Shown here: positions 17,080 through 26,017 of the stretch, one piece after another
Position numbering within the stretch: position 1 is the first letter of the stretch
Layout: the number at the start of each line of letters is the position of its first letter
Origin: Halorubrum trapanicum
Lineage (GTDB): Archaea > Halobacteriota > Halobacteria > Halobacteriales > Haloferacaceae
Length of the DNA: 64,000 bases
Direction: 5' to 3'
Assembly: GCF_002355655.1 (NCBI RefSeq)
Contig: NZ_AP017569.1
Span: 1,116,001-1,180,000, forward strand
Notes under the pieces: generated by a model
The model's database searches: none
What the model was told of the DNA's origin: nothing
Seen by the model: only the letters and a program-made list of their open reading frames with translations
Position numbers and translations under genes: made by a program

Positions 17080-19095
17080 TCACCGCTCGAAGTCGGGGTC
17101 CCGAAGGGCGTCGACGCGCGCGATCTCGTCGGCGGCCAGCCGCTCGCTCCCGGCCGCCAGGTTCGAGACGACGTGCGACTCGGTGGTACTCGACGGGATC
17201 GGGACGACCCCCTGCGAGGCGTTCCACGCGATCACGACCTCGGCGGGCGAGAGTCCCCGATCCGCCCCGATCGCGTTCAGGGCGGGCTCGTCGAGGAGGC
17301 CGGGCGCCGACAGCGGCGAGTGCGCGACCACCCGGATCCCGCGCTCGCGGCAGAAGTCGATCAGATCGTTCCGGGGGCGGTAGGGGTGCCGCTCCACCTG
17401 TACGAGCGCCGGATCGACCGTCCCCGCCTCCAGCACCGTCTCCAACTGCGCCCGCGAGACGTTACAGACCCCGAGCGTCCGCGCCCACCCCCTGTCGTGA
17501 ACGGCCTCCAGGTTCTCCCACGCGGTCGCGAGCGACACGTCGTCGGTCGCTGGCTCGCCGTCCGCGTCCTCGGGGAAGGTGAGCGCCTCCTGCCGCTCGA
17601 CCGGCCTCTCGGCGAGGCGGCGAAGCTCGCCCCGGTGTTCGAGCGCCGAGGGCCAGTGGAGCGCGTAGCAGTCGAACGCGTCGATCCCCAGCTCCTCGCG
17701 GCTGCCCGCGCAGGCGGCGAGCAGGTGCTCGCGGCGGTGGTTCGTGCGCCACGCCTTCCCGAGGAGGAACACGCGCTCGCGGTCGGGCGCGCCCGGCGCG
17801 GCGAGCAGCTCCCCGATCCGGTGTTCGTTGCCGTACAGCTCGGCCGAGTCGAGGAGGCGGTAGCCGGCGTCGAGCGCGGTCGCGATCGAGTCGGCGCGCT
17901 CGACGTACTCCCCGTCGCGGTAGCGCGAGCAGCCGAAGCCGACGGCGGGGAGGCGGACCGCGGCGGCGCCCTCTCCGCCTCCCCCGCTCCCGTCACCCGC
18001 GGCCCCTCCGCTCGCGTCGCCCTCGCCCGACGCCGCCGGCCGCACCACCGGCGCCGGCGGCGGGTCGGCGGTCGCGCCGCAGTCGTCGACCGCGACCGGG
18101 CCGTCCCCCTCGGCGGCGGCCTCGATCGCGTTACAGACGGCGACGACGTGGGCGCCCCGTCGTCCGCCGGCCCGCGACGGGGACCCGGCCTCGACCGACG
18201 CGGCGAGGCGTTCCACGGCGTCGACGTACTCGTAGGGTTCGGTGGGCGAATCTGGCGGCGCGCTCACGTACTCCCGGCCGACGCGGCCGAACCGGACGCC
18301 GTCGCGGTCGTCGTCCATCGCACCGGTCCCCTTCAGGTACAGCGAGCCGTCGTCGCCGTGGAGCTCCAGCCCGTAGAACTCCCGGCTCCGGTGGGGCGCG
18401 TAGAAGCTTGCCGTGAGCCTGACGGTCGGCCCCGCCGCGAACGCGAGCGTCGCCTCGACGTGGCTCGGCGTCGACGGTCGGCGCTCCTCGCGCTCGGGCC
18501 ACACGTCGAGCGCGTCGGCGACGCGGACGCGCTCGACCGGCCCGAACCACGCCACCAGCAGCGCGAGGGGGTACACCGCCCCGTCGTACAGCGGCCCGAT
18601 CTCGAGGAAGGAGTCGGGCCGGTCGTGCCAGTCGGTGACGCGGCCGACGTGGGCGTGGGCGTACCCCAGCCCCACCGGGCCGAGCCGCCCGTCGGCGAGG
18701 AGTCGGCCCGCGCGGCGCTGCGAGGGCGCTCGCGGCGTCCCGGGCGCGCAGCCGAGGGCGAGCCCGCGGTCGCGGGCGAGCGCCACCAGCGACCGCGCCT
18801 CGTCGGCGTCGAGCGCGAGCGGCTTCTGCGAGTAGACGTGGCGGCCCGCTTCGAGCGCGGTCCGCGTCACCGCCGCGTGGGCCGCGTGGCTCGTCAGGTT
18901 CACGACAAGCGGCGCGTCGACGCGCTCCAGCGCGGTCTCCAGGTCGGCGAACGACGGGCAGCCGCGGTCCGCGGCGAGGGCGGCGGCGCGGTCGGCGTCG
19001 AGGTCGACGACGCCGGCCAGCGACAGCGAGCTCTCGGGCAGGCCGGCGGCGTACTCCGGCGCGATCGCCCCCGCGCCGACGAGCAGGCAGTTCAC
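17080..19095 (-). CDS. Gfo/Idh/MocA-aldo/keto reductase fusion
   Basis: A 671-residue two-enzyme fusion. Residues 1 to about 340 are a Gfo/Idh/MocA oxidoreductase: CLLVGAGAIAPEYAAGL for NAD(P), YSQKPLALDADEA with the catalytic-type Lys, and a C-terminal sheet domain. A Gly/Ser/Ala/Pro linker (about residues 345-375) joins it to an aldo/keto reductase (about 380-671): PAVGFGCSRYRDGEY, DAGYRLLDSAELYGNEH with the catalytic Asp and Tyr, LLGKAWRTNHR with Lys, and DCYALHWP with His. Both halves appear intact. Consecutive sugar or polyol oxidation and reduction is a reasonable inference; substrate unknown. Confidence 0.8.
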   Translation of the reverse strand: MNCLLVGAGAIAPEYAAGLPESSLSLAGVVDLDADRAAALAADRGCPSFADLETALERVDAPLVVNLTSHAAHAAVTRTALEAGRHVYSQKPLALDADEARSLVALARDRGLALGCAPGTPRAPSQRRAGRLLADGRLGPVGLGYAHAHVGRVTDWHDRPDSFLEIGPLYDGAVYPLALLVAWFGPVERVRVADALDVWPEREERRPSTPSHVEATLAFAAGPTVRLTASFYAPHRSREFYGLELHGDDGSLYLKGTGAMDDDRDGVRFGRVGREYVSAPPDSPTEPYEYVDAVERLAASVEAGSPSRAGGRRGAHVVAVCNAIEAAAEGDGPVAVDDCGATADPPPAPVVRPAASGEGDASGGAAGDGSGGGGEGAAAVRLPAVGFGCSRYRDGEYVERADSIATALDAGYRLLDSAELYGNEHRIGELLAAPGAPDRERVFLLGKAWRTNHRREHLLAACAGSREELGIDAFDCYALHWPSALEHRGELRRLAERPVERQEALTFPEDADGEPATDDVSLATAWENLEAVHDRGWARTLGVCNVSRAQLETVLEAGTVDPALVQVERHPYRPRNDLIDFCRERGIRVVAHSPLSAPGLLDEPALNAIGADRGLSPAEVVIAWNASQGVVPIPSSTTESHVVSNLAAGSERLAADEIARVDALRDPDFER

Positions 19096-19209
19096 GGTCG
19101 TACCGAGGCGGCGAGACGTATAGGTGTCTCGACGGCGGCGGGGCGTCGACGAGGGCGACGGTGGCGCTCCCCCCGGAGCGGTTTAGTCGCCTCGCGACAA
19201 CTCACGGTC

Positions 19210-20100
19210 GTGACGGAGCCGGGCATGGGCCGCCTCGGGACCGCCTACCTGCGGGGGTTACAGGCGATCGGTCGGCGGCTCGACTACGGGACGAACGCCT
19301 TCGACCGCGAGTGGGACGTCCTCGTCGTCCTCGACGCCTGTCGGGCCGACCTGCTGCGCTCGGTCGCGCCCGACTTCGAGTTCCTCGGCGAGGTCGAGAC
19401 GGTTCGATCGGTCGGGAGCTCCTCCTCGGAGTGGTTGGAGAACACCTTCGTTAACCACTCCGAGACGGCGCGGACCGCGATGGTCACCGGGAACACGTGG
19501 ACCGACCGCTACCTCGACGCCGACGCGTTCGCCGCGCTCGACGAGGTGTGGAAGTACGCGTGGGACGAGGGGGCGGGAACCGTGCCCGCCGCGGCCGTGA
19601 CCGACCGGGCGATCGCGCTCGCTCGGGAGCGCGACCCAGACCGGCTCGTCGTCCACTACATGCAGCCGCACCACCCGTTCGTCCCCGACCCCCTCGACGG
19701 CGACGACGGGCTGGCGCGGACCGGGAGCCACAGCAACGCGGGGAACCCGTGGGTGCTGCTCCGGCGCGGCGAGGTCTCGGTCGAGCGCGTCTGGGCGGCG
19801 TACGAGGCGAACCTCCGACACGTCCTCGGCGAGGTCGAGTCCCTCGCGGCGAACGTCGACGGGCGGATCGCGGTCACCGCCGACCACGGCAATTGCTTCG
19901 GCGAGTGGGGGCTGTACGGCCACCCGATGCACGCGCCCGTCCCCGCGCTGCTCGCCGTCCCGTGGGCGACGGTCGACGGCGCGGACGAGGGCGGGCGTGA
20001 GCCGACCCTGACGCCGCCCGAGCCGCTGCCGGTGTCGCGAGTCCACGGCGGCGAGGGCGAGACGGACCGGGACCGGCTGCGCGCGCTCGGCTACTTATAA
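19210..20100 (+). CDS. sulfatase/alkaline phosphatase-like hydrolase
   Basis: A 296-residue protein of the alkaline phosphatase superfamily. The N-terminal metal site and nucleophile region is VLVVLDACRADLL, with SSSSEWLENTF and YMQPHHPF following, and the C-terminal metal site is TADHGNCFGEWGLYGHP. Sulfatase-like archaeal homologues hydrolyse or transfer sulfate or phosphate esters, often on lipids or glycans. The GTG at 19210 is preferred, an ATG at 19225 is possible. The coding end TTATAA resembles the box of the repeat elements, but no element follows. It diverges from the fusion gene. Confidence 0.7.
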   Translation: MTEPGMGRLGTAYLRGLQAIGRRLDYGTNAFDREWDVLVVLDACRADLLRSVAPDFEFLGEVETVRSVGSSSSEWLENTFVNHSETARTAMVTGNTWTDRYLDADAFAALDEVWKYAWDEGAGTVPAAAVTDRAIALARERDPDRLVVHYMQPHHPFVPDPLDGDDGLARTGSHSNAGNPWVLLRRGEVSVERVWAAYEANLRHVLGEVESLAANVDGRIAVTADHGNCFGEWGLYGHPMHAPVPALLAVPWATVDGADEGGREPTLTPPEPLPVSRVHGGEGETDRDRLRALGYL

Positions 20101-20126
20101 ACGGCCTCGTCGCCGCTCGCCTCTCG

Positions 20127-20136
20127 GTATAAATAC
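20127..20136 (+). promoter_or_regulatory. TATA box of the pterin-glycosyltransferase-methyltransferase trio
   Basis: GGTATAAATA is a near-consensus archaeal TATA box, about 70 bases before the ATG at 20203, which would give a short leader of about 45 bases. Confidence 0.55.
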
Positions 20137-20202
20137 CCCGGCGCGGCGAGCGTCCTTCCGCCGCCCTCCGGCTTTAGGTTGCTCGCGCCCGTGGATCTGT
20201 TC

Positions 20203-20580
20203 ATGTACGCGACGACGGTGCTGACGGACTTCGTGGCCCAGCACTACCTCACGGTCGTCGACGAGGGGCCGGAGAGCGTCCCGCACTCCCACCACTTCGA
20301 GGTGGAGCTGACCTTCCGCGGCCCCGAGCTGAACGAGCACGACTACCTCGTCGACATCGACGACGCCGACGCGGCGCTGGCCGAGCTCGCGGACCGCTAC
20401 CGCGACGAGCTGCTCAACGACCTCCCCGAGTTCGAGGGGAGAAATCCCAGCGTCGAGCGCTTCGCCCGGGTGATATTCGAGCGAGTGACCGACGCGGTGA
20501 CCGACGAGACCGTGACCGAGCTGGCCGTGACGGTCTGGGAGGACGACGCGGCCGCCGCGGCCTACGACGCGCCGGTATGA
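20203..20580 (+). CDS. 6-pyruvoyl-tetrahydropterin synthase-like protein
   Basis: A 125-residue member of the PTPS/QueD family. Zinc-ligand positions are visible as QHYL and HSHHFEVEL, followed by LVDIDDADAAL, the NPSVERFARVIFE segment and the glutamate-containing ELAVTVWEDDAAAAAY. PTPS enzymes rearrange 7,8-dihydroneopterin triphosphate. The usual catalytic cysteine is missing (the protein has none), so its reaction may differ from both biopterin and queuosine synthesis. It overlaps the glycosyltransferase by four bases (ATGA), pointing to a shared pathway. Confidence 0.75.
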   Translation: MYATTVLTDFVAQHYLTVVDEGPESVPHSHHFEVELTFRGPELNEHDYLVDIDDADAALAELADRYRDELLNDLPEFEGRNPSVERFARVIFERVTDAVTDETVTELAVTVWEDDAAAAAYDAPV

Positions 20581-21686
20581 GGGTCGGGCTCGCGCTGTAC
20601 GGCAGTCTCGACGAGCGGTCGGGCGGGTTCCGCTACGACCGGAAGCTTGTCGAGGGGCTCCGAGCCGCCGGCGACGCGGTCGAGATCGTCGAGCTCCCGT
20701 GGCGGGCGTACCCGCGCGGGCTGCTGGACAACGCGCTCCCGGGGATCCGCGACCGCCTCCGCGTCGACGTCGACGTAATGTTACAGGACGAGCTCGCGCA
20801 CCCCTCACTCCTCCGCGCCAACCGCGACCTGCCGTACCCGGTCGTGAGCGTCGTCCACCACCTGCGCGCGAGCGAGCCGCGTCGGCTCTCGCCGCTGTAC
20901 CGCGTCGTCGAACGCCGCTACCTCGCGACCGTCGACGGCGTCGTCTGCAACAGCGCGGCGACCCGCGACGCCGTCGCCGCCCTCGGCGTCGATCCCGAAT
21001 CGACCGTCGTCGCGCCGCCCGCCGGCGACCGGTTCGACCCCGCGATCGACGACGACGCGATCGCGGCGCGGGCCGCGTCGCTCGACGGTTCCGACCCCGA
21101 GCCCCTCCGAGTCGCGTTCGTCGGCAACGTCGAGCCGCGGAAGGGGCTCGACACGCTCGTCGAGGGGGTCGCCCGCGCCGACGCCGCCGTCGACCTCACG
21201 GTCGTCGGCCGGGCGGTCGACGAGTCCCACGTCGCCGACGTGCGGCGACTGGTCCGGGAGCGGGGACTCGGCGACCGCGTGCGCTTCGCCGGCCGGCTGT
21301 CGGACGCCGAACTGGCCGACGCGCTCCGCGAGAGCCACGTCCTCGCCGTCCCCTCCCGGTACGAGGGGTTCGGAATCGTCTACTTAGAGGGGATGAGCTT
21401 CGGCCTGCCGGCGATCGCCTCGCGGGCGGGCGGCGCGAGCGAGACGGTCGCCGACGGCGAGACGGGCGTCCTCGTCGACCCGGACGACCCGGCCGCCGTC
21501 GCCCGCGCGCTCGACGGGTTCGCGGCCGATCCCGACCGGCTCGCCGAGATGGGCCGCGCCGCGAGACGGCGGTACGAGCGCCACCCGGACTGGGAGGAGA
21601 CGACGGCCCGCGTCCGTCGGCTCCTCGCCGACGTCGCCGACGCGCCCGACGCCGTCGACGCGGCCGAACCGGAGGTGTCGGCGTGA
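20577..21686 (+). CDS. glycosyltransferase family 4 (GT-B)
   Basis: A 369-residue GT-B enzyme. The C-terminal donor domain begins RVAFVGNVEPRKGLDTLVEG (about residue 178), and the nucleotide-sugar motif RYEGFGIVYLEGMSFGLPAIAS carries the two EX7E-type glutamates. It retains the anomeric configuration and takes a nucleotide sugar. It overlaps the PTPS-like gene by four bases upstream and the methyltransferase by four bases downstream, so the three are made together. Attachment of a sugar to a pterin or to a lipid is an inference from this linkage. Confidence 0.85.
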   Translation: MRVGLALYGSLDERSGGFRYDRKLVEGLRAAGDAVEIVELPWRAYPRGLLDNALPGIRDRLRVDVDVMLQDELAHPSLLRANRDLPYPVVSVVHHLRASEPRRLSPLYRVVERRYLATVDGVVCNSAATRDAVAALGVDPESTVVAPPAGDRFDPAIDDDAIAARAASLDGSDPEPLRVAFVGNVEPRKGLDTLVEGVARADAAVDLTVVGRAVDESHVADVRRLVRERGLGDRVRFAGRLSDAELADALRESHVLAVPSRYEGFGIVYLEGMSFGLPAIASRAGGASETVADGETGVLVDPDDPAAVARALDGFAADPDRLAEMGRAARRRYERHPDWEETTARVRRLLADVADAPDAVDAAEPEVSA

Positions 21687-22687
21687 CGGGGACCGACGGC
21701 GGTCCCGCGGACGGCGACGCCCTCGCCGCCGACGACGCCGCCTTCCGGCGCTACCTCCTGGCGAAGCGCACCGTCGACGACCGGGCGCTCGACCGGCGGC
21801 TCGTCGGGACCCTCCGAGAGCGGCTCGCGGACCGCGCGGCGGCGCGCGACGGCCCTCTGCGCGTCTTGGAGGTCGGCGCCGGCGTCGGGACGATGATCGC
21901 CCGGCTGATCGACTGGGAGGTGCTCCCGCCCGGGGAGACGCGGTACGTCGCGGTCGACCGCGACCCAGACGCGCTCGCCGGGCTGGGTCCCTTCCTCCGG
22001 GAGTGGGCGGCGGAACGAGACGCACCGACGTCCATCGACGATGGCGGCAGCGGCGACGACGCGCTCGTCGTCGAGACGGATGAGCGCACGGTCAGGGTCG
22101 AACCCGTCGCCGCCGACGCGGTCGCGCACGCCGAGGCGCAGGCCGGGGAGTCCGACGCGCTGATCGGGATGGCGCTACTGGACGTGCTCGGGCTCGACCG
22201 GCTCGACCCGCTGCTCGACGCGCTGGCGCCCGGCGGGACCTACTACTTCCCGATCACCTTCGACGGCGGGACCCGGTTCCGCCCGGCACGTCCCGACGAC
22301 CGGGCGATAGAGGATCTGTACCACCGGCACATGGACGAGAAGCCGGGCGGGAACAGCCGCGCCGGCGGCGCCGCCCTCGCGCGGCTGCGCGAGGCGGACG
22401 GCTCGGACCTCCTCGGGGTCGCCGGCTCCGACTGGGTCGTGCGCCCGGCCGACGGCGAGGCCGGCTATCCGAGCGACGAGGCGTTCTTCCTCCGACACAT
22501 CCTCGACACCGTCGAGGCCGCGGTCGGCGAGGTGATCGCCGACGGGGGCGATCCGATCCCGATCTCGGCCGCCGACCTCGACGCGTGGCACGATATTCGT
22601 CGCGGACAGGTCGATTCCGGCACGCTCGTCTACCTCACCCACCAGCTCGACCTCATCGGTCGCGTCGACGGTGATGGCGGCGTGTGA
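21683..22687 (+). CDS. SAM-dependent class I methyltransferase
   Basis: A 334-residue Rossmann-fold methyltransferase. The SAM site is LRVLEVGAGVGTMIARL (about residue 60), with an acidic strand end VAVDRDP and the ALIGMALLDVLG segment. The start is the GTG at 21683 overlapping the glycosyltransferase stop (GTGA). No specific acceptor motif was recognised. As the last gene of the overlapping trio it probably methylates the same product. The frame is open far upstream, but that is an antisense-like artefact of GC-rich DNA. Confidence 0.8.
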   Translation: MTGTDGGPADGDALAADDAAFRRYLLAKRTVDDRALDRRLVGTLRERLADRAAARDGPLRVLEVGAGVGTMIARLIDWEVLPPGETRYVAVDRDPDALAGLGPFLREWAAERDAPTSIDDGGSGDDALVVETDERTVRVEPVAADAVAHAEAQAGESDALIGMALLDVLGLDRLDPLLDALAPGGTYYFPITFDGGTRFRPARPDDRAIEDLYHRHMDEKPGGNSRAGGAALARLREADGSDLLGVAGSDWVVRPADGEAGYPSDEAFFLRHILDTVEAAVGEVIADGGDPIPISAADLDAWHDIRRGQVDSGTLVYLTHQLDLIGRVDGDGGV

Positions 22688-22733
22688 ACAGCGCCCCGGT
22701 GGCGTCGACGGCGGCGCGTGAACGGCGACCCAA

Positions 22734-23732
22734 TCAGGTCGCCGCCTCGATCGACTCCAGCAGCCGGCACTTCCGGCAGACGTCGCGGCTCGTCTGCGAG
22801 CCGCAGCGCTCGCACTCGCGGAGGCCGGAGTCGTCCCCCTCGTCGCCGCCTTCGTCGTTCTCGTCGTCCCCGCGGTACGCCTCGGCCGCGAGCGCCGAGA
22901 GCTCCTCGTAGCCGGCCATGATCGAGTGGCGCGCGCCGGGGTGGTTCTCCTCTAACTCGTGGATCGTCGACTGGATCTCGCCGCGGTACGCCTCCTCGGC
23001 GTGCGGGCACTCGGCCATGTGGGTCGGGAGGTCGCGGACGTGGCAGTATAAGGCGATCTCCTTTTCGGGCACGTCGCGGAGCGGCTTGGCGCGCGGGACG
23101 AACGCGTCGGTCTCCGCGCGCTCGTCGAACGGGCCGAGCGACGCGTCGAAGTGTTTCGCCACCTGCCGCACGTCGCCTTCGAGGAAGTTCATCATCGCCG
23201 TCTGCGCCTCGTCGTCGAGGTTGTGGCCGGTGAGCAGCTTGTCGGCGTCGAACTCGGCGGCGTAGTTCTCCAGGAGGTCGCGGCGGAACACGCCGCAGTA
23301 CGCGCAGGCGGCCATGTCCTCCGGGTCGTCCTCGACGACGTCGTCCATGCGCACGTCGAACTCCTCCTCGTAGGAGACCAGCTCGTGGCGCAGGGAGAGC
23401 TCGTCGGCCAGCTCGACGCAGGCGTCGACGCTGGCGTCGCGGTACCCCTCGATCCCCTCGTGGATCGTCAGGGCGAGCATCTCGACGCGGGGGTCCTTCC
23501 CGAACACGTCGTCTAAGATCCGCGTCAGGGCGACGCTGTCTTTCCCGCCGGAGAGCCCGATCACCCAGCGGTCGGGGTCGTCGGGCGTCGCGTCCGGATC
23601 GAGGAGGCCGTCCTCGCGGACCCGACGCTTCACGCGCTTCTCGACCGACTCCCGGAGGTGGTGGCCGCAGAGGTGCGCCCCGGAGTAGGCGGCGTGGTGG
23701 ATCGCATCGCTCCCGCACTTGTCGCACTCCAT
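22734..23732 (-). CDS. ncsA: tRNA thiolation protein NcsA (TtuA/Ncs6 family)
   Basis: A 332-residue PP-loop enzyme. The N-terminal zinc finger (CDKCGSDA and CGHHL), the ATP-binding SGGKDSVALT near residue 61, the catalytic CAYCGVFRR near 145, the GHNLDDEAQT motif and a C-terminal zinc finger (CERCGSQ and CRKCRLL) are all present. It adenylates and thiolates tRNA wobble uridine using a ubiquitin-like sulfur carrier. In Haloferax volcanii the ncsA gene is, as I recall, next to ftsZ2; here 8 kb of accessory genes lie between them. A short His/Asp-rich acidic stretch sits before the C-terminal finger. Confidence 0.88.
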   Translation of the reverse strand: MECDKCGSDAIHHAAYSGAHLCGHHLRESVEKRVKRRVREDGLLDPDATPDDPDRWVIGLSGGKDSVALTRILDDVFGKDPRVEMLALTIHEGIEGYRDASVDACVELADELSLRHELVSYEEEFDVRMDDVVEDDPEDMAACAYCGVFRRDLLENYAAEFDADKLLTGHNLDDEAQTAMMNFLEGDVRQVAKHFDASLGPFDERAETDAFVPRAKPLRDVPEKEIALYCHVRDLPTHMAECPHAEEAYRGEIQSTIHELEENHPGARHSIMAGYEELSALAAEAYRGDDENDEGGDEGDDSGLRECERCGSQTSRDVCRKCRLLESIEAAT

Positions 23733-23842
23733 CGGTGTCGGGTTGCGGTCGCGCGGGGATACCCGTTTCGGGCCGGCTACGTGAGGGAGGTACCGGAGGT
23801 GGGTGGAAGCGACGTCGATTCGAACGCTCCCGAGGCGACGGC

Positions 23843-24073
23843 CATTTATAAATGAACAGTCGCTGGCGGAACGACGGCGAACGCGGTCGAAGCCTCAGCC
23901 GATCACCTATAAATCGTCACTGGTAGATCGGCTGAAAACGCCTCCAAATCCCCAGTCGTCCATTTATAAATGATTACTGACAGATCGGCAGCGAACACCT
24001 CCAAAGCCCCAGCCGCTCGCTTATAAATGAGTGCTGACAGATCGGCAGACAACACCTCCAAAGCCCCAGCCGC
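23843..24073 (-). repeat. element B tail, 57-base tandem repeat
   Basis: Four units in register at exactly 57 bases, their AGCCGC-like cores ending at about 23902, 23959, 24016 and 24073. Read on the minus strand they match the units of element A, with boxes such as TTTATAAA at 23962-23970 and TTATAAA at 24021-24027. Units nearer ncsA are more degraded. The array starts about 110 bases upstream of the ncsA start. Confidence 0.8.
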
Positions 24074-24318
24074 GAGGACTCGCGCGGCTCGCTGCGGTCC
24101 TCAGTCGCTCGCTTCGCTCGCTCTTTGTGGTCCTTGCATCGCCGTGCTTCGTCCTCGCGGCTGCCCCTTTGAGTCCCGCCCCGCTCCGCGACCGCACCTC
24201 ACGCCTCCCCAGCCTCGTCGCTCACGCCCTGCGGGCGTTCGCGACTCCCTCGCGCGTGCCGTCTCGCGGTCGCCGGGGGCGACCGCTCACGGGCACGCGC
24301 CACGAGGGTAGTGTAAAC
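24067..24318 (-). ncRNA. repeat element B, structured body
   Basis: Minus-strand copy of the intergenic element in a divergent gene gap (ncsA leftward, thioesterase rightward). The long helix is shorter here (13 base pairs, 24067-24079 with 24151-24163). The inner hairpin is GCGGTCGCC/GGCGACCGC (24266-24274 with 24278-24286), a C-G to T-A compensated change from elements A, C and D. The conserved AAAGGGGCAG and GGCTGGGGAGG blocks are kept. The 5' box is degraded to GTTTACAC (24311-24318). Confidence 0.5.
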
Positions 24319-24397
24319 GAGCGTTCGACGTCGACAACCCCCGGCCGGTTGTCGCCGGTTCCGACACCGGTTTGTCGCCGGGCCGTCCCGGATCGCC

Positions 24398-24916
24398 GTG
24401 AGCGATTCCCCGACCGGGGTCGACCGCGACCCGGAACCCCGTCCCCTGCGCGAGGACCCGCCGGCGGAGAGCCGCCGGACCCGGCTCTGGCGGCTCGGGT
24501 TCAACCTCCTCCCGGCATACCGGGGCACGGGCGCGCGCGTCGACCACATCGCGGGCGACTGGCGCTACGTCCGGATCCGCGTGCCGTTCAAGTGGCGCAC
24601 CCGGAACGCGGTCGGGACGATCTTCGGCGGCAGCATCTACGGCGCGATCGATCCGGTTTACATGACGATGCTTCAGCGGACGCTGGGCGACGAGTTCACG
24701 ATCTGGGACAAGTCGGCCGCGCTGGAGTTCATCAAGCCCGGCCGCGAGACGTTGTACGCGGAGTTCGACCTCCCGGCCGCCGAGACCGAGGCGATCCGCG
24801 ACGCGCTCGGGCCGGGCGAGTCGACCGACCGGAAGTACCTCGTCTCGCTCGTCGACGACGAGGGAGAAGTCCACGCGGCCTGCGAGAAGACGCTGTACGT
24901 GCGCCGCGACGAGTAG
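24398..24916 (+). CDS. DUF4442/hot-dog thioesterase-like protein
   Basis: A 172-residue protein of the hot-dog fold. GTIFGGSIYGAIDPVYMTML resembles the acyl-binding helix of DUF4442 and PaaI-type thioesterases, and the ends of the sheet (AALEFIKPGRETLYAEFDL, YLVSLVDDEGEVHAACEKTLYVR) fit that fold. Hot-dog thioesterases hydrolyse acyl-CoA. The N-terminus (residues 1-30) is polar and Pro/Arg-rich. Start is GTG at 24398. It lies alone beyond element B; substrate unknown. Confidence 0.7.
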   Translation: MSDSPTGVDRDPEPRPLREDPPAESRRTRLWRLGFNLLPAYRGTGARVDHIAGDWRYVRIRVPFKWRTRNAVGTIFGGSIYGAIDPVYMTMLQRTLGDEFTIWDKSAALEFIKPGRETLYAEFDLPAAETEAIRDALGPGESTDRKYLVSLVDDEGEVHAACEKTLYVRRDE

Positions 24917-24940
24917 CCGGGTCGAGTCCGGGCGTCGAAG

Positions 24941-25894
24941 TTAGGCCGCCGCGGCCGCGACGAACGCCTCTTCGACCGTCTCGACGAACCGGTCGGGGTG
25001 CTCGACGTGCGGGAGCAGCCGCGCGCGGTCGAAGACGACGAGGCGGGCGTCGGCGGCGTCCGCCAGCTCGCGGCCGTCCGTGAGCGGGCTCACGGTCGCC
25101 TCCCGGCCCCAGACGATCGTCGGAGGGACGTCGAGGTCGGCGAGCGCGGCGGCGAGGTCGACCTCGCTGTTGAGCGTCCCGGAGATGAACGAGGCGGGCG
25201 CGAACCGCGCGTTCTCGACGTGGGTCGTGCGCCACTCGTAGTCGGTCCACTCCGCGCTCGGGTTCGCGGGGTCGTCGTAGCCGTGGTCGGCGTTGAAGTA
25301 GCGGATCGACGGCTTCGCGGTGATGACGTTGAACAGCGCCCGTCCGACCAGCGGCGCGCGGAACAGCTCCCGCAGCCACCCCTTCGCCGGGCTCGGCCCC
25401 GCGGTCGCCGTCGGGCAGACGCCGACGAACCCGCTCAGCTCGACCCCGCCCTCCGTGTCTCCGCCGTCGACCGCCGCGGCGGCGTACGCCGCCGACAGCG
25501 AGGAGGCGACGACGGCCGGCTCGTCGAACTCGGCGAGGAAGTCGCGGACGAAGTCCTCGTACAGCGCGGCGGAGTACCGGAGCGGCGGCCGGTCGGAGCG
25601 GCCGTACCCCGGGAAGTCGGGCGCGACGACGTGGTAGTCGGCCGCCAGGTCGTCGAACACCGCGCGCCACTCCCCGGAGGAGCCGGCGGCGTTGATCCCG
25701 TGGAGTAAGAGGAGATCGGGGTCGTCCGGATCGCCCGCCTCGGTGTACGCGACGTCCATCCCGCGCCAGCGGAAGGTGCGGTCGTCGCCGTCGAGCGGGG
25801 ACTCCAACTCGCCCTCGTACCGGAGGCCGGTGTTGATCGCGGCGAGCGCGCCGACGCCGAGGACGACACTGCCGAGGAGGTTCCTGAGCTTCAT
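24941..25894 (-). CDS. alpha/beta hydrolase, membrane-anchored
   Basis: A 317-residue alpha/beta hydrolase. An N-terminal hydrophobic helix (residues about 5-22) could anchor it or act as a signal. The oxyanion region is LLLLHGINAAGSSGEW, the nucleophile elbow VVASSLSAAYAAA near residue 130 has serine but lacks the usual GXSXG glycines, and the His lies in LLPHVEHPDRFVETVEEAF near the end. Such enzymes act as esterases or lipases. It converges with the thioesterase-like gene, 24 bases apart. Confidence 0.75.
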   Translation of the reverse strand: MKLRNLLGSVVLGVGALAAINTGLRYEGELESPLDGDDRTFRWRGMDVAYTEAGDPDDPDLLLLHGINAAGSSGEWRAVFDDLAADYHVVAPDFPGYGRSDRPPLRYSAALYEDFVRDFLAEFDEPAVVASSLSAAYAAAAVDGGDTEGGVELSGFVGVCPTATAGPSPAKGWLRELFRAPLVGRALFNVITAKPSIRYFNADHGYDDPANPSAEWTDYEWRTTHVENARFAPASFISGTLNSEVDLAAALADLDVPPTIVWGREATVSPLTDGRELADAADARLVVFDRARLLPHVEHPDRFVETVEEAFVAAAAA

Positions 25895-26017
25895 GGAAAC
25901 CTGTTGGTTCGCTGGCGACTTATACTCGTGGGACGCGGCGGCGCCGTCGGTCGGGTCGAGCGGGCCAGTTGGGCCCGCGGCCGCGACGGGCAGGCCGGTC
26001 CGCGACGCGCCCGACCC

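Noticed and set aside
16909-20100. A frame of more than 1000 codons on the plus strand across the fusion gene
   Set aside because: It is mostly an Arg/Gly-rich shadow of minus-strand genes in GC-rich DNA. Only its last 297 codons, with sulfatase-like motifs, are a real gene.
23843-24318. Element B as a leader of ncsA or of the thioesterase gene
   Set aside because: Body and tail orientation point leftward towards ncsA, but the same unit occurs in four convergent gaps where it cannot be a leader, so a gene-specific role is unlikely.
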